From NCBI GenBank assembly GCA_902494535.1, contig CABUTO010000014.1:1-47290 (forward strand): a DNA stretch of 47,290 bases, in the 5' to 3' direction. Below the pieces are notes generated by a model that was not told the origin of the DNA, did no database searches, and saw only the letters and a program-made list of their open reading frames with translations. The position numbers and the translations under genes are program-made. Every line of letters begins with the position of its first letter. Position 1 is the first letter of the stretch. Below, piece by piece: positions 32,775 to 41,041 of the stretch. The stretch comes from an uncultured Collinsella sp. Lineage in GTDB: Bacteria; Actinomycetota; Coriobacteriia; Coriobacteriales; Coriobacteriaceae.

Positions 32775-34142
32775 CTAGCGGGGGACGTAGCGGCCGGGCT
32801 GGGCTCCGGTGGGCTCGCCGTCGCGCGCGGCCAGCACGCCGTTCACAAACACAGCCTTGGCGCGGCCGTGCGCCTCAAAGCCCTCGAGCGGCGTGTAGTC
32901 CACGGCCTGATGCTGCGTCGCGGCGCTGATCGTCCAGCGCGCCTTGGGATCCCACACGCACACGTCGGCATCGGAGCCCTCAGCAAGACATCCCTTGCGC
33001 GGATACATGCCAAAGACGCGCGCCGGATTCTCGCTCATCAAGCGGCACAGATCCTCAGGACCCAGCTGTCCCTCAAAGCTCGTAGCGATCGCGACGGGAC
33101 GATGCTCCACACCGGGTCCGCCGTTGGGAATCGCGCGGAAGTCGTCGCGCCCGCGGTCCTTTTGCCCGTGCAGGTTAAAGCTGCAGTGGTCGGTCGCGAT
33201 CGTATCGATCTCGCCGGCCACAAGCGCCTCGCGCAGTGCCGCACGGTCGCCCGCATGGCGCAGCGGCGGGCTCATCACATATTTGGCGCCCGCAAAGCCG
33301 TCCTCGCCCTGCTCCAAATAGCACGTATCGTCGAGCATCAGATACTGAGGGCAGGTCTCGACATAGATATTCTTCTGCCCGCGCGCCTTGGCGGCACGAA
33401 TGGCCTCGAGCCCCAGCTTGGTCGAAAGGTGCACCACGTTGACCGGTGCGTCGCCGGCCAGGTGCGCCAGATATAGCAGACGGCTCACTGCCTCGGCCTC
33501 GCACACGTCCGGACGGCTGAGCGCGTGGCCCTCGGGCCCGTGGATACCCTGCTCAAACACGCGCTTCTGCAGCTCATTCACCAGCGTGCCGTTCTCGCAA
33601 TGCACGCACAGTATGCCGCCAATATGCTTGAGCTCCTCGAGCACCTCGAGCGTCTCGGCATCGTCCAGGCGCAGGTGGTCATAGGCAAAGTAGGTCTTAA
33701 ACGACGATACGCCCGCCTCGCGCATGGCCGAAAGATCGGCGCGGTTGCGCTCGTTCCACTCGGCGAGTGCCATATGAAAGGCGTAGTTAGCCGTGCAGGT
33801 TCCGTCGGCGCGGCGATGCCACTCGGCCAAGGCATCGGGCATGGTCACGCCACGATCGGCCGTCGCGTAGTCCACGATGGTCGTCGTACCGCCGCAGGCA
33901 GCCGCGCACGTGCCGGTCTCAAAGCTATCGGCCGTCCAATCCATGCCGGTCCAGCACTGCATGTGCGTGTGGCCGTCGATAAAGCCGGGAAACACCCAGC
34001 AGCCCGTGGCATCCTCGACGGTATCGCCCTCGGCCGGCTCAATCGCCGCGGCAATCCGCACGATCTTATCGCCATCCATGGCAAGATCGGCGCGGCGAAG
34101 CCCCTGGGGCGTCACGAGCGCGCCGTTTTTGATGATGATCAT
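32775..34142 (-). CDS. hyuA: Hydantoinase/dihydropyrimidinase (HyuA-like)
   Basis: A 455-residue cyclic amidohydrolase that opens hydantoin- or dihydropyrimidine-like rings. Binuclear metal ligands are visible: FIDGHTHMQ (His-x-His) near residue 56, the carboxylated Lys in SSFKTYFAY near 148, CVHCEN and VVHLS histidines, and ATDHCSF Asp near 312. The length fits D-hydantoinase. In the E. coli ygeW-ygfK region the matching gene is hyuA (ygeZ). It is followed at 9 bases upstream by the MocA-like gene in one operon. Its substrate in this locus is likely a purine-ring breakdown intermediate, by inference from context. Confidence 0.9.
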   Translation of the reverse strand: MIIIKNGALVTPQGLRRADLAMDGDKIVRIAAAIEPAEGDTVEDATGCWVFPGFIDGHTHMQCWTGMDWTADSFETGTCAAACGGTTTIVDYATADRGVTMPDALAEWHRRADGTCTANYAFHMALAEWNERNRADLSAMREAGVSSFKTYFAYDHLRLDDAETLEVLEELKHIGGILCVHCENGTLVNELQKRVFEQGIHGPEGHALSRPDVCEAEAVSRLLYLAHLAGDAPVNVVHLSTKLGLEAIRAAKARGQKNIYVETCPQYLMLDDTCYLEQGEDGFAGAKYVMSPPLRHAGDRAALREALVAGEIDTIATDHCSFNLHGQKDRGRDDFRAIPNGGPGVEHRPVAIATSFEGQLGPEDLCRLMSENPARVFGMYPRKGCLAEGSDADVCVWDPKARWTISAATQHQAVDYTPLEGFEAHGRAKAVFVNGVLAARDGEPTGAQPGRYVPR

Positions 34143-34151
34143 AATTGCTCC

Positions 34152-34766
34152 TTATTGATTGATGCTGTTGGCCACGCGATCAAAATACGAGCAGGCGGCG
34201 ATATGCTCCGTTATGCGTTGCTGTCCCTTGGCGGTATCGACGTCCCACAGCTCGTAGGCACGCGCCTCGACCAGCACCACGTCGATACGGCCCTTGAGGA
34301 TCGAACCGCCGCCGTCCTTGCCCTCGAGACACATAAGTGCATCGAACAGTTCCACCGGAAAGAGAACCGGGCTCGAAGGCTCACCGTTGCACGCAAGACG
34401 CACCGGATGCTTGCGGCCACGCTCGTCAAATGCACGAACCATAGCCCCAAAAGAATCCGAACTCACGAGCGGCTGGTCGCCCGGCAAAAAGAGGCAACCT
34501 TTCCAGTTGCGTTCGACCCCCCACGAAAGACCCGCGCGGACGCTTTCGCTGCGCAGCTCGCCATCGTGCAGCACGCACGGGCAATGCTTGTCCTCGCAAA
34601 TCTGGGCGACCTCGGGCCAACGCGTCGAAACTACGGCGTCAAAGCCCTGGGGAACCGAATCGATGGTCCGGGCAATCAGCGGCTCGCCATAGATATCGGC
34701 AAGCATCTTGTTAGAGCCAAACCGCTTGCCCTCGCCCGAAGCCATAATGACGCAACCGAGTTTCAT
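34152..34766 (-). CDS. mocA: MocA-like nucleotidyltransferase (molybdenum cofactor cytidylyltransferase type)
   Basis: A 204-residue NTP-transferase with the Rossmann-like GT-A fold: the nucleotide-binding loop IMASGEGKRFGSNKML at residues 7-22, LFLPGDQPLV (metal-binding Asp) near 96, and CNGEPSSPVLFP near 126. MocA makes the cytidine-dinucleotide form of molybdenum cofactor; YgfJ of E. coli, in the same gene neighbourhood, is the closest functional analogue. Its presence supports a molybdenum hydroxylase being matured in this cell. GGGAGG lies upstream of the ATG. Confidence 0.82.
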   Translation of the reverse strand: MKLGCVIMASGEGKRFGSNKMLADIYGEPLIARTIDSVPQGFDAVVSTRWPEVAQICEDKHCPCVLHDGELRSESVRAGLSWGVERNWKGCLFLPGDQPLVSSDSFGAMVRAFDERGRKHPVRLACNGEPSSPVLFPVELFDALMCLEGKDGGGSILKGRIDVVLVEARAYELWDVDTAKGQQRITEHIAACSYFDRVANSINQ

Positions 34767-34891
34767 CTCCGCAAACCTCCCCTGGCTGCTTTGGACACCA
34801 TAGTTGCTATACCCACCATACCAAGCTCACACTCCGTCGGAACAGGCACGCACTCGTTTTCCAGCGAACGACCCTTGGCTCTCCATAGCAC

Positions 34892-34925
34892 AAAGGAGGG
34901 CACCCCGCGACGCAGGGCACCCTCC
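34892..34925 (-). terminator. Hairpin after arcC, probable terminator or attenuator
   Basis: On the minus strand GGAGGGTGCCCTGCG can pair with CGCGGGGTGCCCTCC (three wobbles, inner pairs opened as loop), followed by TTTGTG, 18 bases past the arcC stop. With the 177-base gap it suggests that mocA-hyuA are transcribed separately or at a reduced level. Confidence 0.55.
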
Positions 34926-34943
34926 TCAATGGTGCAGATATGC

Positions 34944-35894
34944 CTACTCAGCGTCGCCGGTAAACGTGGTACCGGTCTTGCCGGCAAGGCCATCGCGCGC
35001 CTTCTCGAGCAGTGTGATGAGCGCCGTGCGGCCCGGCTTGCTCTCGGCAAACGTCGAGGCTGCCTGGACCTTGGGCAGCATGGAGCCGCGACCAAACTCG
35101 TTGGCCTCGGACAGACGCTTTACGTCAGCCGCGGTCAGCGTGTCGAGCCACTGCTCGTGGTCGGTGCCAAAGCCAATGGCAACCTTCTCCACGGCCGTCA
35201 GGATAATCAGGGCATCGGCATCGAGCTGCTCGGCGAGCTTCTCGGCCGCAAAGTCCTTATCGATGACGGCAGCAGCGCCCTTAAGGTGGTTGCCCTGGGC
35301 CTTGGTGACGGGAATACCGCCACCACCGCAGGAAATCACCACGTGGTTGGACTCGACGAGCGACTTAATGGTGTCGAGCTCGACGATGTTCACGGGCTTG
35401 GGCGAGGCAACCACGCGACGGAAGCCCTGCTTCTCGTCGTGGATGAACTGATAGCCGCGGTCGGCTTCCAGCTCCTTGGCCTCGGCCTCGCTCATCCACG
35501 GACCAATCGGCTTGACCGGGTCGGCAAAGGCCGGATCGTCTGCCGCAACCTCGACCTGGGTGAGCACGGTGGCGACACCCTTGTCGATATTGCGGTCGAG
35601 CATTTCCTCGCGCAGGGCGTTTTGCAGGTCATAGCCAATGTAGCCCTGGCTCATGGCGCCGCAAACGGACAGCGGGCAGGGAATGTACTTCTGAGGATTA
35701 GAACGCGTGAGCTCGGCCATCGCGTTGGCGATCATGCCCACCTGGGGGCCGTTGCCATGCACGACGACGACCTCGTTGCCTTCCTCGATCAGGTCGACGA
35801 TGGCCTTAGAAGTCGTCTTGACGGCCTCCATCTGCTCGGGAAGGTTGGCGCCGAGGGCGTTTCCGCCCAGGGCGACAACGATACGCTTAGCCAT
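34944..35894 (-). CDS. arcC: Carbamate kinase
   Basis: A 316-residue carbamate kinase converting carbamoyl phosphate plus ADP to ATP, CO2 and ammonia. Typical parts are VVALGGNALGAN at the start, VVVHGNGPQVG near residue 45, VVASPKPVNIVELDTIKSLV and VISCGGGGIPV near 205, with DKDFAAEKLA following. In this locus it matches yqeA of E. coli and would make ATP from carbamoyl phosphate released by the YgeW-type enzyme. There is no arginine deiminase here, so an arginine fermentation role is less likely. The gene follows ygeW by 14 bases. Confidence 0.94.
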   Translation of the reverse strand: MAKRIVVALGGNALGANLPEQMEAVKTTSKAIVDLIEEGNEVVVVHGNGPQVGMIANAMAELTRSNPQKYIPCPLSVCGAMSQGYIGYDLQNALREEMLDRNIDKGVATVLTQVEVAADDPAFADPVKPIGPWMSEAEAKELEADRGYQFIHDEKQGFRRVVASPKPVNIVELDTIKSLVESNHVVISCGGGGIPVTKAQGNHLKGAAAVIDKDFAAEKLAEQLDADALIILTAVEKVAIGFGTDHEQWLDTLTAADVKRLSEANEFGRGSMLPKVQAASTFAESKPGRTALITLLEKARDGLAGKTGTTFTGDAE

Positions 35895-35908
35895 TTCTCA
35901 GCCCGGCT

Positions 35909-37111
35909 TTAGGCCTGGAACCAGCGGGCGGTGTTGCGCTCGTCGAGGGCCTTGAGGGTAGCGGCGGGATCGGCAACCTTCTGCAGGAACATCATGGCTG
36001 CGATGGCGTACGGCTTGTAGCTGGCCTCCTTGTACATGCCCACGCGGTGCATGTCGAAGACGTCGGCGTTGACCTCGCCGTGCTCGCAAGAGACACCGGA
36101 GATGTCGGCGGGCAGCGGGTGCATAAAGATGGTGTCCTGGCCGTTGGCAGTCTTCTCCATGAGCTCAGTCGTGGAGCACCAGTCCTGATGGGTGGCGTTC
36201 TGGGCGAGCAGCTCCTTCTCGAGCGCAGCGATGCCGGCGTCGTCGCCCTCGGCGTACAGGTTGGTGCGCTTCTCCATGGCGGCAAACGGAGCCCAGCTCT
36301 TGGGGATCACGATGTCGGCGCCCTCGAAGGCCTCGGCCATGGTGTTGACCTGCTTAAAGGTGGTACCGGACTCGGCGGCATAGCCGCGGGCGCGCTCGAC
36401 GACCTCGGGCATGAGGTCGTAGCCCTCGGGGTGAGCCAGGGTGACGTCCATGCCAAAGCGGGGCAGCAGGCTGATCAGCGACTGCGGGCAGGACAGCGGC
36501 TTGCCGTAAGAGGGCGAATAGGCCCAGGTGACGGCAACCTTCTTGCCCTTGAGGTTCTCGAGGCCACCAAACTCGTTGATGAGGTAGAGCATGTCGGCAG
36601 AGGACTGCGTGGGGTGATCGGAGTCGGACTGCAGGGAGATGAGCGTGGGACGGTGATCCAGAACGCCATCCTCGTAAGCCTGCTGGACAGACTCGGAGAC
36701 CTCGGCCATGTAGGCGTCGCCCTTGCCGATGTACATGTCGTCGCGGATGCCGATGACGTCGGCCATGAAGGAGATCATGGTAGCGGTCTCGCGGACGGTC
36801 TCGCCGTGAGCGATCTGGGACTTCTTCTCGTCCAGGTCCTGCAGCTCAAGACCGAGCAGGTTGGCAGCCTTAGAGAAGGAGAAGCGCGTACGGGTGGAGT
36901 TGTCGCGGAACAGGGAGACAGCCAGGCCCGAGTCGAAGATCTTGGACGAGACGTTGTTCTCACGCAGCTCGCGCAGGGCGTCGGCGACGATGTAGAGCGC
37001 CTTGAGCTCATCGGTGGTCTTGTCCCAGGTGTGCAGGAAGTCGCTGCCGTACATACCCTTAAAATCGAGGCCGTTCAGCTGCTCGACGAGCTCGGTAAAC
37101 TTAGCGTCCAT
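35909..37111 (-). CDS. ygeW: Knotted carbamoyltransferase YgeW
   Basis: A 400-residue carbamoyltransferase. The carbamoyl-phosphate site is NSTRTRFSF near residue 73, the second motif SDHPTQSSADM near 180, and MHPLPADISGVSC near 330. Length and the insertion pattern match the YgeW group rather than ornithine carbamoyltransferase; the true substrate of YgeW is not settled, with an allantoin/ureido-type compound or another purine-derived amine proposed. With arcC it would pass carbamoyl phosphate to ATP. The start at 37111 has AAAGGA 7 bases upstream; the open frame extends 62 codons further without a site. Confidence 0.9.
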   Translation of the reverse strand: MDAKFTELVEQLNGLDFKGMYGSDFLHTWDKTTDELKALYIVADALRELRENNVSSKIFDSGLAVSLFRDNSTRTRFSFSKAANLLGLELQDLDEKKSQIAHGETVRETATMISFMADVIGIRDDMYIGKGDAYMAEVSESVQQAYEDGVLDHRPTLISLQSDSDHPTQSSADMLYLINEFGGLENLKGKKVAVTWAYSPSYGKPLSCPQSLISLLPRFGMDVTLAHPEGYDLMPEVVERARGYAAESGTTFKQVNTMAEAFEGADIVIPKSWAPFAAMEKRTNLYAEGDDAGIAALEKELLAQNATHQDWCSTTELMEKTANGQDTIFMHPLPADISGVSCEHGEVNADVFDMHRVGMYKEASYKPYAIAAMMFLQKVADPAATLKALDERNTARWFQA

Positions 37112-37229
37112 GGAAATGTCCTTTCTAAAGATGAAACGATCGCAATGAGTAGATGTGCTCCGGCATGCGCGTGTGGCTAGAACATGCAGAGCGTTATGAC
37201 GAGGACCCGCTACCGTTGAGGAAGCATGG

Positions 37230-37257
37230 GAGATAACGACCGCGGGCCCCAAGTCAA
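37230..37257 (-). promoter_or_regulatory. Possible promoter upstream of ygeW
   Basis: On the minus strand TTGACT (37257-37252) and TATCTC (37235-37230) are 16 bases apart. The -35 is good and the -10 poor. It would allow ygeW-arcC to be transcribed apart from dpaL-ygeY. Confidence 0.3.
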
Positions 37258-37265
37258 TAGGAGGC

Positions 37266-37290
37266 GCCGGGGGCATAAACTGTCCCCGGC
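37266..37290 (-). other. Intercistronic hairpin ygeY-ygeW, second
   Basis: Arms GCCGGGG and CCCCGGC around an 11-base loop, directly after the hairpin at 37292-37328 in transcript order. No U-tract. Confidence 0.5.
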
Positions 37291-37291
37291 T

Positions 37292-37328
37292 CAACAAGAT
37301 CGAGGAATGGGACTAGTCGATCTTGTTG
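37292..37328 (-). other. Hairpin overlapping the ygeY stop codon
   Basis: Perfect 12-base arms CAACAAGATCGA and TCGATCTTGTTG around a 13-base loop that contains the TAG stop of ygeY. Having the last codons and stop inside a strong hairpin suggests a mRNA-stability or processing element; no U-tract follows. Confidence 0.65.
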
Positions 37329-38698
37329 TTGGTCAGACCGGCGCGGAACACGGTGGCGTCGCCATCGGCCTGGCTCGGATCGTAGAGGTTCAGGGCAGCC
37401 ACATACATGGCGGCAGCGGTGACCAGGTCGTCCTTGTAGGTGACCTCGTTGGGAGCATGAGCCTGAGACTCGGCACCCGGGCCAAAGCCCACGCAGGGGA
37501 TGCCGTAGCGGCCCTGGATGGAAACGCAGTTCGTGGAGAAGGTCCACTTGTCGCACAGCGGGCGACCGGCGCGCTTGTCCATGCTGGGCTCGCAGCCGAT
37601 GCGCTCGTCACCAAACATGGCCTTGTGGGCGTCGACGAGGGCCTTGACGTGCGGAGCGGTCTCCTTGTTGATCCACGTGGGGAAGTAAGCCTCGGTCTCG
37701 TAGACCTCGCCGGTCCAGGACGGACGGTCGTACATGTACATGGAGACCTTCACGTCGTCGCCGTACTTCTTGGCGGCCGGCAGGTTGCGGATCTCGTCCA
37801 GGCAGGACTCCCAGGTCTCACCGGCGGTCATACGACGGTCGATGGAGATGGCGCAGGAGTCAGCGACAGCGCAACGGCTGGGGCTGGTGTAGAAGATCTG
37901 GCTGACGGTGCAGGTGCCGCGGCCCAGGAAGCGGGCATCCTCGAAGTGCTCGGGGTTGTACTTGGGGTCGAGCATCTTGACGAGACCCTTGATGTCGGTC
38001 GACTCGTCGCAGCCGTTGTTGTTGAGGGCGCGGACGTCGGCGATGATGTCGGCCATCTTGTAAATGGCGTTGTCGCCGCGGTCGGGAGCGGAGCCGTGGC
38101 AGGAGGTGCCGTGAACGTCGACGCGGATCTCCATGCGGCCGCGGTGACCGCGGTAGATGCCGCCGTCGGTGGGCTCGGTGGAAATGACGAACTCGGGCTT
38201 AATGCCGTCCTTGTTGTAGATGTACTGCCAGCACATGCCGTCGCAGTCCTCTTCCTGGACGGTGCCGACGACCATGATCTTGTAGCCCTCGGGGATGAGG
38301 CCCATGTCCTTCATCATCCTGGCAGCGTAGGTAGCAGAAGCCATGCCGCCCTCCTGGTCGGAGCCGCCGCGGCCGTAGATGATCTCGTCGGTCTCGTAGC
38401 CCTCATAGGGATCGGCGTCCCAGTTCTCGATGTTGCCGATGCCGACGGTGTCGATATGGGAGTCGATGGCGATGATCTTGTCGCCCTCGCCCATAAAGCC
38501 CATGACGTTGCCCAGGCCGTCGACCTTGACCTCGTCATAGCCAAGGTTCTCCATCTCGGCCTTGATGCAGGCAACAACCTCACCCTCCTCGCAGGACTCA
38601 GAGGGGTGGGAGATCATAGCGCGCAGGAAGCGAGTCATATCAGCACGATGAGACTCAGCAGCAGCCTTGATAGCGTCGAAATCGAGTTCTTTAGCCAT
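37313..38698 (-). CDS. ygeY: YgeY-type selenium-metabolism-linked M20 hydrolase
   Basis: A 461-residue zinc-dependent M20 peptidase/deacylase-like enzyme. Metal-site motifs are AIDSHIDTVG near residue 78, YGRGGSDQEGGMAS near 111, GTVQEEDCDG (catalytic and ligand Glu) near 146 and STEPTDGGIYRGHRG near 175. Family members cleave amide bonds of small substrates. YgeY travels with YgeX, YgeW and HyuA in loci linked to selenium and to purine breakdown; its substrate is not established. It follows dpaL by 74 bases that contain a hairpin. Confidence 0.9.
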   Translation of the reverse strand: MAKELDFDAIKAAAESHRADMTRFLRAMISHPSESCEEGEVVACIKAEMENLGYDEVKVDGLGNVMGFMGEGDKIIAIDSHIDTVGIGNIENWDADPYEGYETDEIIYGRGGSDQEGGMASATYAARMMKDMGLIPEGYKIMVVGTVQEEDCDGMCWQYIYNKDGIKPEFVISTEPTDGGIYRGHRGRMEIRVDVHGTSCHGSAPDRGDNAIYKMADIIADVRALNNNGCDESTDIKGLVKMLDPKYNPEHFEDARFLGRGTCTVSQIFYTSPSRCAVADSCAISIDRRMTAGETWESCLDEIRNLPAAKKYGDDVKVSMYMYDRPSWTGEVYETEAYFPTWINKETAPHVKALVDAHKAMFGDERIGCEPSMDKRAGRPLCDKWTFSTNCVSIQGRYGIPCVGFGPGAESQAHAPNEVTYKDDLVTAAAMYVAALNLYDPSQADGDATVFRAGLTNNKID

Positions 38699-38738
38699 TG
38701 TTCATAACCTTTCAAACGAAGGAATCTACCTGTGAGGT

Positions 38739-38765
38739 GGCGGAGCGATACCTATTTACTCCGCC
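38739..38765 (-). other. Intercistronic hairpin between dpaL and ygeY
   Basis: Arms GGCGGAG and CTCCGCC around a 13-base loop, 8 bases past the dpaL stop, with no U-tract. Likely a stability or partial-termination element. Confidence 0.5.
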
Positions 38766-38772
38766 CCAACGA

Positions 38773-39987
38773 TTAGCAAGTGGGGTATTCGCCTTCCCAA
38801 ACAATTCGACGATACTGATCGGGGTCCGTGTCGCCCTCGGTGGAGAAGCAGAGCACGGAGCTCGTCTTGTCCAGGCAGATGAGCTCCTTGAGCTCGGCGT
38901 ACTCGGGATCGAGCATGAGGGTCTCGACCAGGCCGGTGGTCACAGCGCCGGACTCGCCGGAGATGACGCGCGGGTCGCCCTTCTCGGGAGCGCCCAGGGT
39001 GCGCATGCCGCGAGCGGTGACCCAGTCGGGGCAGGACACGAAGGCGGTGGCGTGGTTGCGCAGGATATCCCAGCCCAGGATGTTGGGCTCGCCGCAGCAC
39101 AGGCCGGCCATGATGGAGGGCATGTCGCCGTCCACGATGCGCGGGTCGCCGTCGCCGGCGGCAGCGCCCTTGTACAGGCAGGCGGCAGGAGCGCACTCGA
39201 CCACGACAAAGGTGGGCGGGTTATCGGGATACAGATTGGTGAAGTAGCCCACCACGGCGCCGGCGAGCGAACCCACGCCAGCCTGGACAAACACGTGCGT
39301 CGGGCGGTTGATGGCCATCTCGCGCAGCTGCTCGGCAGCCTCAGAAGCCATGGTGCCGTAACCCTCCATGATCCAGGACGGGATCTTCTCGTAGCCCTCC
39401 CAGGCGGTGTCCTGAACGATGACGCCGCGCTCGCAGGCGTCGGCCTCGGCGGCGGCCATGCGCACGCACTCGTCGTAGTTGACCTCTTCGATGGTCACCG
39501 TGGCGCCCTCGGCGGCGATGTTATCGAAGCGGGGCTTGGTGGAACCCTTGGGCATGTGCACGACGGCCTTCTGGCCGAGCTTGTTGGCAGCCCATGCCAC
39601 GCCGCGGCCATGGTTGCCGTCGGTGGCGGTAAAGAAGGTGGCCTGGCCAAAGTCCTTGGCAAGCTGATCGGAGGTCAGGTAATCGAAGGTGCACTCGGCA
39701 ACGTCCTTGCCGGTCTCGTCGGCAATGTAGTTGGCCATGGCAAACGAGCCGCCCAGGACCTTAAAGGCGTTGAGGCCAAAGCGATAGCTCTCGTCCTTAA
39801 CGCACAGGTTGGACAGGCCCAGGCGCGCGGCCTGGCCGTCCAGGCGGGCAAGCGGAGTGACGGTGTACTGGGGGAACGACTGGTGGAAGGCACGGGCCTT
39901 CTTCACGTGGTCGAGGCTCATGATTCCCAAGTGCTTGTCATCGCTCTTGGGCATCGTGTTGCCCGCCCACTGGATCTTATCGGCCAT
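38773..39987 (-). CDS. dpaL: Diaminopropionate ammonia-lyase
   Basis: A 404-residue PLP enzyme (YgeX) converting 2,3-diaminopropionate to pyruvate and two ammonia. The PLP lysine is in FGLNAFKVLGGSFA near residue 76, followed by FFTATDGNHGRGVAW near 117, VFVQAGVGSLAGAVVG near 230 and the phosphate-binding Gly-rich stretch later (EPNILGWDILRNHATAF region). In gut-bacterial purine breakdown the ring is thought to pass through a diaminopropionate-type intermediate, so this enzyme would make pyruvate for fermentation. It is the first gene of the minus-strand operon (AAGGAG before ATG), divergent from the PAS regulator. Confidence 0.93.
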   Translation of the reverse strand: MADKIQWAGNTMPKSDDKHLGIMSLDHVKKARAFHQSFPQYTVTPLARLDGQAARLGLSNLCVKDESYRFGLNAFKVLGGSFAMANYIADETGKDVAECTFDYLTSDQLAKDFGQATFFTATDGNHGRGVAWAANKLGQKAVVHMPKGSTKPRFDNIAAEGATVTIEEVNYDECVRMAAAEADACERGVIVQDTAWEGYEKIPSWIMEGYGTMASEAAEQLREMAINRPTHVFVQAGVGSLAGAVVGYFTNLYPDNPPTFVVVECAPAACLYKGAAAGDGDPRIVDGDMPSIMAGLCCGEPNILGWDILRNHATAFVSCPDWVTARGMRTLGAPEKGDPRVISGESGAVTTGLVETLMLDPEYAELKELICLDKTSSVLCFSTEGDTDPDQYRRIVWEGEYPTC

Positions 39988-40079
39988 ACGGTGAACTCCT
40001 TAAGTCCTCTCTTGCCGGCCCCCGCATACGCGTTTCAGCCCATTCCCATTCATGCGACTGAACTTTTATGTGGATGCCA

Positions 40080-40094
40080 AACAAAAAGTTTGTT
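40080..40094. promoter_or_regulatory. Palindromic operator 1 in the dpaL/regulator divergent region
   Basis: AACAAA-AAG-TTTGTT, a perfect 6-3-6 palindrome with flanks GCC and AG, about 93 bases before the dpaL start. A sister site lies at 40131. Confidence 0.65.
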
Positions 40095-40130
40095 AGCACT
40101 GTTCTATCACACTTTTTGATTGGCAAACCT

Positions 40131-40145
40131 AACAAATTGTTTGTT
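40131..40145. promoter_or_regulatory. Palindromic operator 2 in the dpaL/regulator divergent region
   Basis: AACAAA-TTG-TTTGTT, the same half-sites as operator 1. Centres are 51 bases apart, about five helical turns, so both face the same side of DNA. The flanks (TTAG on one side, GC on the other) also match when one site is read in reverse. Confidence 0.65.
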
Positions 40146-40264
40146 GCCGTAATCGGTACCTTTTCGCCGACGAACGGTTACATAACGCAGCAACGCTTTC
40201 GTTATTTGCGAACAGGTGTGGTTTATGGCAAAGTATGCCCAAACTAATTTTTAGGAAGGCACCC

Positions 40265-40918
40265 ATGACCCCGTCACAGATTGAGTTTTACAAGCGCCTC
40301 GCACACGGCCTGGCGCTCCAATTTGGCCCCAACTGCGAAGTCGTCGTCCACGATCTGGAGACCGAGGACGTAGACCACTCCATCGTAGTGATCGAAAACG
40401 GCCACGTCAGCGGGCGCAAACTGGGTGACGGCCCCAGCCATATCGTGTTTGAGTCCATGCACGAGGGCGCCACCGACGTACACGACCGCGAGCCGTACCT
40501 CACTAAAACCACCGACGGTAAGCTGCTCAAATCGTCGACGATCTTTATCCGCAACGACGAGGGCAAACCCGTCGGCATTTTGGGCATCAACTTTGACATT
40601 ACGCTTATGAAGGCTTTTGAGCGTTCGCTCGATGCCTTTACTGGCACCGGCGGCACGGGCTATACCGAGCCCGAGCCCATTACCAAGAACATCGGCGACC
40701 TGCTCGAGGACCTGCTGCACGAGTGCGAGCAGTTTGTGGGCAAGCCCGCGGCACTCATGACCAAAGACGAGCGCATTCGTGCCATTGGCTACCTCGACCG
40801 TCGCGGCGCCTTCCTCATTTCCAAGTCGAGCGAGCGCGCCTGCGAGTTCTTTGGCATCTCCAAGTACAGCTTCTATAGCTACCTCAATGAGGCCAAGGCG
40901 GCGGCCGGCGACAAGTAG
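40265..40918 (+). CDS. YheO/DauR-type PAS-HTH transcriptional regulator
   Basis: A 217-residue regulator with an N-terminal YheO-type PAS domain (FGPNCEVVVHDLETEDVDHS, then GHVSGRKLGDGPS and GILGINFDITLMK) over about residues 10-115. A C-terminal HTH domain over about 160-215 has RGAFLISKSSERACEFFGIS and KYSFYSYLNEA. Relatives such as DauR control amino acid catabolism genes. It is divergent from dpaL, and the shared 277-base gap carries paired palindromes. It very likely controls the dpaL operon, sensing a pathway metabolite through the PAS domain. The start at 40265 (MTPSQIEF) has AGGAAGG upstream; an ATG 30 bases earlier lacks one. Confidence 0.88.
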   Translation: MTPSQIEFYKRLAHGLALQFGPNCEVVVHDLETEDVDHSIVVIENGHVSGRKLGDGPSHIVFESMHEGATDVHDREPYLTKTTDGKLLKSSTIFIRNDEGKPVGILGINFDITLMKAFERSLDAFTGTGGTGYTEPEPITKNIGDLLEDLLHECEQFVGKPAALMTKDERIRAIGYLDRRGAFLISKSSERACEFFGISKYSFYSYLNEAKAAAGDK

Positions 40919-41001
40919 GCACTCGCCTGGATTGCCCCTCCCTTTTTGGGCGCGAGTTCTGGAAAGCACGAATCCGAGACCGAGCCGCTTGGGAAGTTCC
41001 A

Positions 41002-41007
41002 TATAAT
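41002..41007 (+). promoter_or_regulatory. Perfect -10 box upstream of the Pro/Ala-rich protein gene
   Basis: TATAAT about 35 bases before the start codon at 41042. No good -35 is seen at 16-18 bases. Confidence 0.4.
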
Positions 41008-41041
41008 CGATGTCATTAGTATTTCGAAAGGATGGGACAGA

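Noticed and set aside
33525..35912. A 795-codon plus-strand open frame over hyuA, mocA and arcC
   Set aside because: It lies antisense to three genes with strong family motifs and good ribosome sites. Long antisense frames are expected from the high third-position G+C.
35909..37111. Ornithine carbamoyltransferase of an arginine deiminase pathway
   Set aside because: Length, motif context (SDHPTQ, HPLPAD with YgeW-like surroundings) and neighbours dpaL, ygeY and hyuA favour YgeW. No arginine deiminase or arginine-ornithine antiporter is present.
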